Source of the DNA: Shewanella psychropiezotolerans
Lineage (GTDB): Bacteria > Pseudomonadota > Gammaproteobacteria > Enterobacterales > Shewanellaceae
Length of the DNA: 64,000 nt
NCBI RefSeq assembly: GCF_007197555.1
Contig: NZ_CP041614.1
Span: forward strand, 5,758,001-5,822,000
Direction: 5' to 3'
Below, one piece after another: positions 58,545 to 64,000 of this stretch (the stretch's first letter is position 1; the number at the start of each line of letters is the position of its first letter). The notes under the pieces are model-generated. The model was given only the letters and a program-made list of their open reading frames with translations, searched no databases and was not told the DNA's origin. The translations under genes and the position numbers were made by a program.

Positions 58545-59102
58545 TTAGATAGTGGTAGCCACTGACATATTACCTGTGGCTTTAAGCCGCTCAATTTTAA
58601 TAATGCAGGGTGCCTTGAGTTTATAAGTCTTTTGCTGGAACTCATAATCACTCTCGAACCAATGAATATAGAGACGCAGATTCACATCATCATTGAAGTG
58701 GTTGTCACTATAAAAATCACGATAACAGCGAGAATTTGGCAGATAACCTGAGTGATAGAGCTTTATGACTCTGTCATCCAGACTGATCTCACGATAATCT
58801 ATGCCATGCTCTGCCATATAGGGAAAATGATACTCTCCATAACGAAACTCACCATCGATAATCTCTATGCCCTTCCCTTGAGACAGCAAGCTATCTAGCT
58901 GCAAGGCATTCAACCGACTATGTACACATAGACTCCCCATTCCAACGCTCGCCAGAATCACCAAGCCCCAGGACAAAAATCCCTGGCGCTTGAAATGAGT
59001 CAAAATCAACCAAAAAATGATAAGTGCTGCGACACTGGCAGCCAAAATAAGCTCGAAGAGTTGCCACTCTCCCGCTTCGAAAGCCGTACCTGAATAGGCC
59101 AT
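58545..59102 (-). CDS. Unrecognised small membrane protein
   Basis: This 185-residue protein has two helices (LFELILAASVAALIIFWLIL, GLVILASVGMGSLCV) and a hydrophilic domain rich in Tyr, His and Asp with three Cys (SRCYRDFYSDNHFNDDV, KAPCIIKIERL). I start at the ATG at 59102, which has GGAGGG 4 bases upstream; an ATG at 59132 is in frame but lacks a ribosome-binding site. No family recognised. The 362-bp gap to ubiA shows only the ubiA terminator. Confidence 0.72.
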   Translation of the reverse strand: MAYSGTAFEAGEWQLFELILAASVAALIIFWLILTHFKRQGFLSWGLVILASVGMGSLCVHSRLNALQLDSLLSQGKGIEIIDGEFRYGEYHFPYMAEHGIDYREISLDDRVIKLYHSGYLPNSRCYRDFYSDNHFNDDVNLRLYIHWFESDYEFQQKTYKLKAPCIIKIERLKATGNMSVATTI

Positions 59103-59427
59103 GAATCCCTCCATATAAATAACTAAATCCATTTACTCTTTGCAGTAAAACTCACTCTAACCATGAGAAAGTGAACAAATAATAACCTAACATTGTAGTA
59201 AAATACCAAACGAATTTCTGCAAACGCGATACGCGTCTAATTTCAACGGTAAAATAGCGTTAGAGCATCTAATAAAATTACACATAGGGATACGCCTCAC
59301 TATTCATAAGTCTTGGCACAAGAAACATTCCATTTAGAGATGAAGCTATAGACGTAATGAAGCACTAACTAATACTAGATGAAGTATAGAGAATGGAGCA
59401 AAAAAAGCAGGAGAAAGTGAAGAGGAA

Positions 59428-59459
59428 AAGACATTGAACCACCAGGCTCAATGTCTCGA
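59428..59459 (-). terminator. Terminator of ubiA
   Basis: On the minus strand AGACATTGA and TCAATGTCT arms close a 10-nt loop and are followed by TTTTCCTCTT, just after the ubiA stop. Confidence 0.8.
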
Positions 59460-59464
59460 AAAGT

Positions 59465-60331
59465 TTAAATAAGGTAATCGACACCTAAGGCAACAAACAG
59501 GGCTAGGCCTGCCCAGTTATTATTGAGAAACGCCTTGAAGCAAGGGGCACGTTCCCTAGCGTAAATCAGCTTCTGTTGATAAAGGCTAAAGCCAACAAAA
59601 GTAATCACACCTAAAGCATATACCAGGCCACGGTCTGCCGCCCAACCCGCCGTAATAAAACAGGCTAACGCGGCTAGCTGAAACAAGCCAATGATCTGCC
59701 TATCATATTGACCAAACAGGATAGCCGTGGACTTGATACCAACTTTCAAATCATCTTCTCGATCCACCATGGCATACATGGTGTCGTAGGCTACGGTCCA
59801 GCACCAGTTGGCGAAGAATAACCACCAGGCCTCGGCAGGAACACTGCCAGTCTGCGCCGCGTAGGCCATAGGAATTGACCAACTCCACACCACACCGAGA
59901 AACATCTGCGGCATGTTGGTAAAGCGCTTAGTAAAAGGGTAGATAACAGTCAATATGATGCCAACGACAGATAACTGGACGACCAGAGGATTGAGCATCA
60001 AGACTAAACCGAAAGCGAATAGCCCCATTACCGCAAATAGTAGCAGCGCCTCTTTACTGGAGATCTCGCCACTGGCTAGGGGCCGGGACTTAGTCCTGTC
60101 TACGTGAGAGTCGAGCTCCCTATCGGCGTAATCGTTAATGATACAACCACAGGCCCGCATCACCACCACACCTAAAATAAAGATCGCCAGCACCTTGAGA
60201 TCGGGCATACCATCTGCGGCTAATATCAACGCCATCAAACAAGGCCACAACAGCAATAAAGTCCCTATTGGGCGATCCATGCGAGCGAGACGCATATAAA
60301 CGTCTAACTTTCCCTTTAAAAAACTCATCAT
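59465..60331 (-). CDS. ubiA: 4-hydroxybenzoate octaprenyltransferase UbiA
   Basis: This membrane prenyltransferase attaches the polyprenyl tail to 4-hydroxybenzoate in ubiquinone synthesis. It has 288 residues and about nine helices. The two Asp-rich Mg/diphosphate motifs are [20 protein letters not shown] and [18 protein letters not shown]. Length matches E. coli UbiA. No ubiC is adjacent. The ATG is preceded by GGAGAGCCTGA. Confidence 0.95.
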   Translation of the reverse strand: MMSFLKGKLDVYMRLARMDRPIGTLLLLWPCLMALILAADGMPDLKVLAIFILGVVVMRACGCIINDYADRELDSHVDRTKSRPLASGEISSKEALLLFAVMGLFAFGLVLMLNPLVVQLSVVGIILTVIYPFTKRFTNMPQMFLGVVWSWSIPMAYAAQTGSVPAEAWWLFFANWCWTVAYDTMYAMVDREDDLKVGIKSTAILFGQYDRQIIGLFQLAALACFITAGWAADRGLVYALGVITFVGFSLYQQKLIYARERAPCFKAFLNNNWAGLALFVALGVDYLI

Positions 60332-60451
60332 TCAGGCTCTCCAAATACTGCTCAAACGCTCAATTTAACGATCTAAATCTAACCTTGTGAATCATCATAA
60401 ATGGCATCATGACCGACACATTCAAGAACTCAACCGCTTTCTAGTAGGTTA

Positions 60452-62617
60452 TTAGCAAGTCTCTAGTCGAGCATAGGCAACAACCAACCACTTACTGCCG
60501 ACATCATAGAAATTGACTTGTACTCTGGCTTGGGAACCACTGCCCTCGGTATTGGTCACCTTACCTTCACCGAACTTATGGTGCATCACCCCTTGGCCAA
60601 CCTTAAAGCCCGAATCATTTACCACTATGCTACGAGTACGGGAGCTACTGGTTTTCCGAGGGGCGCTCACCTGAGTCTTAAGGCGGATCTCCTCCACATG
60701 CTCAGCTGGGATTTCTTTGATGAAGCGTGATGGTCTGGCGAAATTTTCCCTGCCATAGATTCGACGCGTCTCGGCATAGGTGATGTACAGCTTCTCCATA
60801 GCTCGAGTCATGCCGACATAACAGAGACGACGCTCTTCATCGAGTCTATCCCCCTCATCCATAGCCATCTGGCTGGGGAATATTCCTTCTTCGACACCCG
60901 ACATAAATACCACTGGAAACTCCAGGCCTTTAGCCGAATGCAATGTCATCAGCTGCACCGCATCGGTAAATGCATCAGCCTGACCCTCTCCGGCCTCTAG
61001 CGCCGCATGAGATAGGAAAGCATTAAGCTCACCCATATCTTCTATCTCTTCGGGCATAATAAAGGTACGTGCAGCGGTCACGAGTTCATCGAGGTTTTCC
61101 ACTCTAGAACGCGCCTTTTCGCCTTTCTCAGCCTCATACATAGCCTTGAGCCCTGACTTGGCAATGATATGGTCGGTTGTACGATGCAGTGTCATCTCTT
61201 GGGTATCTTGCTGCATCTCTACGATAAGATCCATGAAGCCGCGTACAGCATTAGCCGCACGACCACTGAGCAGCTTCTCTTCGAGGGCACGTAAGCAAGT
61301 TTGCCACAGAGTTAACTGCTGCTGCCTTGCGGTAGAACGTAAGATATCTAGTGTACGTCCGCCAATCCCACGAGCTGGGGTATTGACCACTCGCTCGAAG
61401 GCCGCATCATCATCTTTATTGTTGATGAGACGCAGATAACTCATGGCATCTTTAATCTCTTGGCGCTCGAAGAATCTCAGTCCACCATAGATACGATAGG
61501 CTAAGCCCTTGTGGAGCAAGGCTTCTTCTAATACTCGAGACTGAGCGTTAGAACGATACAGAATGGCGCAACCACTTAGATCTCCGCCCATATCGTGCCA
61601 ATCACTTATGCGTCCCACAATAAATCGAGCCTCATCCATCTCATTGAATGCACAGTATATTGAGATGGGTTCACCGTCTTTATCTTGGGTCCACAATTTC
61701 TTGCCCAAGCGATCTGGGTTATTGGCAATCAATGCATTGGAGGCTTTGAGAATATGGCCGGTGGAGCGGTAATTTTGCTCCAGACGTATAGTGCCAGCCT
61801 TGGGGAAGTCCTCGAGGAACTTGTGTAAATTCTCGACTTGAGCACCGCGCCAACCATAGATAGACTGATCGTCATCACCGACGATCATCACATTGGCCCC
61901 TTCGCTCGCCAGCACACGGATCCAAGCATACTGAATCGCGTTGGTATCCTGAAACTCGTCTACCAGAATATTCTTAAACCTGTCTTGGTAATGTTTAAGA
62001 ACGTGGGGCTTGTTGAGCCATAACTCGTGGGCACGCAGTAAAATTTCGGCAAAGTCGACCAGACCGGCTCTATCGCAGGACTCTTGATAAACTTGATAGA
62101 TCTGTAAAAGATTCTGCTCTATCGGGAAACCACCCGCATCGATATGCTTTGGCCTTAACCCCTGATCTTTCTTGCCGTTGATGTAGCCCTGAGCTTGGCG
62201 AGGCGGATATTGCTTCTCGTCTAAGTTAAGGCTCTTAAGAATACGTTTGATTAGACGTAACTGATCATCAGAGTCGATGATCTGAAACGTCTGGGGCAAG
62301 TTAGCGTCTTGATAATGGGTTCTTAGCAGACGATGAGCTAAACCGTGGAAGGTCCCTATCCACATGCGGCCCATATTGCTGCCACTGACCTTCTCCACTC
62401 GCTCGCGCATCTCTGCCGCCGCTTTATTGGTGAAGGTTACCGCTAAAATTGAATATGGACTCTGCTGTTCGACCTGCATCAACCAGGCAATTCTATGGGT
62501 CAACACCCGAGTCTTGCCACTGCCTGCCCCCGCCAATACCAACATGCTGGATTGAGGTGCCCCTACGGCTGCGCGCTGTTCATCATTCAGGCCGTCTAGT
62601 AAAGAAGATACGTCCAT
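60452..62617 (-). CDS. uvrD: DNA helicase II UvrD
   Basis: This SF1A 3'-5' helicase acts in nucleotide excision and mismatch repair. It has 721 residues. Motifs are [77 protein letters not shown] and CYVGMTRA. The C-terminal Tudor-like tail (HHKFGEGKVTNTEGSGSQAR) identifies UvrD and not Rep. The start at 62617 has GGAGG 5 bases upstream and gives the standard MDVSSLLDGLNDEQ; the TTG at 62629 is less likely. Confidence 0.96.
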   Translation of the reverse strand: MDVSSLLDGLNDEQRAAVGAPQSSMLVLAGAGSGKTRVLTHRIAWLMQVEQQSPYSILAVTFTNKAAAEMRERVEKVSGSNMGRMWIGTFHGLAHRLLRTHYQDANLPQTFQIIDSDDQLRLIKRILKSLNLDEKQYPPRQAQGYINGKKDQGLRPKHIDAGGFPIEQNLLQIYQVYQESCDRAGLVDFAEILLRAHELWLNKPHVLKHYQDRFKNILVDEFQDTNAIQYAWIRVLASEGANVMIVGDDDQSIYGWRGAQVENLHKFLEDFPKAGTIRLEQNYRSTGHILKASNALIANNPDRLGKKLWTQDKDGEPISIYCAFNEMDEARFIVGRISDWHDMGGDLSGCAILYRSNAQSRVLEEALLHKGLAYRIYGGLRFFERQEIKDAMSYLRLINNKDDDAAFERVVNTPARGIGGRTLDILRSTARQQQLTLWQTCLRALEEKLLSGRAANAVRGFMDLIVEMQQDTQEMTLHRTTDHIIAKSGLKAMYEAEKGEKARSRVENLDELVTAARTFIMPEEIEDMGELNAFLSHAALEAGEGQADAFTDAVQLMTLHSAKGLEFPVVFMSGVEEGIFPSQMAMDEGDRLDEERRLCYVGMTRAMEKLYITYAETRRIYGRENFARPSRFIKEIPAEHVEEIRLKTQVSAPRKTSSSRTRSIVVNDSGFKVGQGVMHHKFGEGKVTNTEGSGSQARVQVNFYDVGSKWLVVAYARLETC

Positions 62618-62718
62618 TCTTGCCTCCAAAAAATCGAAGAAGCAGTATAACAGGAGCGGGTGATGAGATCCTAGGAACGAGGCCCTAGGATCTTGGTTCT
62701 AGGTTCTAAAACCTTGTT

Positions 62719-63072
62719 TTAGACCTTTTCGGCCGCCACTACTGATATCTCGACTAATAAAACATCGCGGGCCATCTTAGCCTCGACACAAGCACGAGCG
62801 GGGGCATGCCCCTCGGCAACCCAAGCATCCCATACCGCATTCATCTCGGCGAAGTATTGCATATCCTTGATATAAATTGTCGCAGAAAGTATATGTTTCC
62901 TATCACTTCCCGCCTGCTCAAGAAGAGCGTCAACCTTTTCGAGCATGCTGGATGTCTGCTCAGTGATCCCTTCGTTGGCGTCTTTGCATACCTGACCACA
63001 TAAATAAACAGTGCCATTATGCTTAACGATACGACTCATGCGGGTACCCGTTTCTAAACGTTCGATTGTCAT
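62719..63072 (-). CDS. RidA-family protein
   Basis: This 117-residue protein of the YjgF/YER057c/RidA superfamily may be an imine/enamine deaminase. Features are [40 protein letters not shown] and the C-terminal [20 protein letters not shown]. The Arg before ACVEAK fits the ligand-binding Arg of active members. RidA proteins detoxify 2-aminoacrylate released by IlvA-type enzymes; ilvA is in this window but not adjacent. The subfamily is unclear. Confidence 0.88.
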   Translation of the reverse strand: MTIERLETGTRMSRIVKHNGTVYLCGQVCKDANEGITEQTSSMLEKVDALLEQAGSDRKHILSATIYIKDMQYFAEMNAVWDAWVAEGHAPARACVEAKMARDVLLVEISVVAAEKV

Positions 63073-63425
63073 TGGAAGCCTTGTAAGGAGAGTTTAAAAG
63101 AGGGCTATCTTACCGATAAGAGCCTCAATTATCGACTATTGATAGATGAAAATGATGACTGAAAATCGAAGAGGTGCATCAGTCATAAACCCAACATCTT
63201 GGGAACGCAGTAGCATCAACTATAAAAGACTACACCTTGGCTACTCTGGCTCATGGATGAGTTTGAATAATCTGAAAAAATTACATTCGTCAATACTAGC
63301 CCGCTCAATTTTTCAACTATACTCATTAAGATTATAAGCAAGCTAATAACTGAACTCTTATCGACCTATATATATCCGCTCAGTTCAGATGCAGAGATGA
63401 ACTTGATCAATTAATGGACTAAAGG

Positions 63426-64000
63426 ATGGTGCGTTTAGTGACTTATTCTCTTTCACACTTGAACCTCTCCCCACACTCTCACAGGATACAACCTCGTTTT
63501 AGCGAGTCCCTATTTCACTGCCTGAAATTCATCTTCTTAGCGCTAGTGTTAATACTTCCTCTATCTTCTTGTAAGCCAATACCGGAAGCGCCACTGCGTA
63601 TTGCCAGCAATACCTGGCCCGGATATGAACCTCTCTATCTTGCTCGTACCTTGGGCTACTATCAAAACTCTCAAGTGAACTTAGTTGAGATGACATCTGC
63701 ATCCGAGGTCATTCATGCATTACGTAATCACACCATAGAAGGAGCTGCGCTAACTCTGGATGAAGTATTGACTGTGATGGAAGATGGTTACCAGTTGAAA
63801 GTCATCTTAGTGATGGATTTTTCCAATGGCGGTGATGTTCTACTCAGCAAGCCAGAAATCAGCTCCCTGACACAACTTAAGGGAAAAAATATCGCCGTGG
63901 AATACACAGCTGTTGGCGCGATTCTACTTAACGGTGCACTGGATGCGGCAGAGCTTAGTGCCCGAGATGTCAACATCATCGCCTGCTCTTTCGATGAACA
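63426..64000 (+). CDS. Binding-protein-like lipoprotein, 5' part (cut by window end)
   Basis: The open frame continues past the right edge. The N-terminus carries a lipoprotein signal (LKFIFLALVLILPLSSC, lipobox LSSC). The mature part resembles NitT/TauT-type substrate-binding proteins: LRIASNTWPGYEPLYLARTLGYY and LKGKNIAVEYTAVGAILLNG. The start is uncertain: AAAGG abuts the first ATG, so GTG codons at 63429 or 63438 could be used. It could be a plain ABC binding protein or the sensor domain of a larger signalling protein; the rest is needed to decide. The 353-bp gap upstream shows nothing I can support. Confidence 0.75.
   Translation, partial: MVRLVTYSLSHLNLSPHSHRIQPRFSESLFHCLKFIFLALVLILPLSSCKPIPEAPLRIASNTWPGYEPLYLARTLGYYQNSQVNLVEMTSASEVIHALRNHTIEGAALTLDEVLTVMEDGYQLKVILVMDFSNGGDVLLSKPEISSLTQLKGKNIAVEYTAVGAILLNGALDAAELSARDVNIIACSFDE

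Noticed and set aside
63146..63337. 63-codon ORF in the gap between the RidA gene and the last lipoprotein
   Set aside because: No ribosome-binding site, no family features, ordinary AT-rich spacer.

Overview
The window reads as chromosome of a marine gammaproteobacterium, most likely a Shewanella. The main reasons are a complete bpfA/aggA-type biofilm adhesin locus with its c-di-GMP control proteins in the order known from Shewanella, an ilvLGMEDA + ilvC/ilvY arrangement like that of enteric bacteria, an Arg-His-Pro tRNA cluster, ubiK, ubiA, uvrD, rep and cysE, and moderate GC. Species cannot be fixed from sequence alone.

Layout. 1-19751 (+): the 3' part of a giant LapA/BpfA-type RTX adhesin (at least 20 tandem 348-bp VCBS units, then a unique region, RTX repeats, a vWA domain and a C-terminal secretion signal). 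It is followed by its type I secretion ABC transporter, membrane fusion protein and TolC-like channel (AggA), an OmpA-like lipoprotein, the periplasmic protease BpfG (LapG) and the inner-membrane c-di-GMP receptor BpfD (LapD). 19776-21540: terminator, a degenerate stretch with a possible IS remnant, a small DUF1059 gene, and on the minus strand a tRNA cluster (Arg-CCG, His-GTG, two Pro-TGG) interleaved with decayed tRNA copies. 21736-24366: a GAF-GAF-GGDEF-EAL protein. 24446-26457 (-): rep helicase. 26740-31908 (+): a TetR-regulated RND efflux operon in which four 89-bp tandem units, each a self-contained 30-codon ORF chained by ATGA stop/start overlaps, lie between the regulator and the membrane fusion gene. 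32105-42412: ubiK, a DUF417 protein, an inverted-repeat element, creD, a PAP2 phosphatase, an Lrp-type regulator, an NSS transporter, a divergent TetR/metallo-hydrolase pair and an unrecognised anchored protein. 42495-53578: a class V aminotransferase, then ilvLGMEDA (-, with leader peptide and attenuator), ilvC (-) and divergent ilvY (+). 53677-64000: a periplasmic binding protein, a GGDEF protein, cysE, a DUF4336 protein, two unrecognised membrane proteins, ubiA, uvrD, a RidA protein and the 5' end of a binding-protein-like lipoprotein cut by the window edge.

Functional links. C-di-GMP recurs: BpfD should sense it and restrain BpfG so that the adhesin stays on the surface, and two further GGDEF proteins could make it. 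The ilv block supplies valine, isoleucine and leucine precursors under attenuation and IlvY control.

Data quality. Five loci are broken by small deletions: rep, the RND pump, the metallo-hydrolase and ilvY each lack one base, three of them clearly in a short G or C run, and the VCBS array lacks eight bases at seven places. Restoring those bases gives full-length products with intact family C-termini. The simplest reading is sequence or assembly error, not decay. The most unusual biological structure is the 89-bp mini-ORF array at 27333-27688, followed by the tRNA-decay region and a recurring intergenic 16-mer palindrome.
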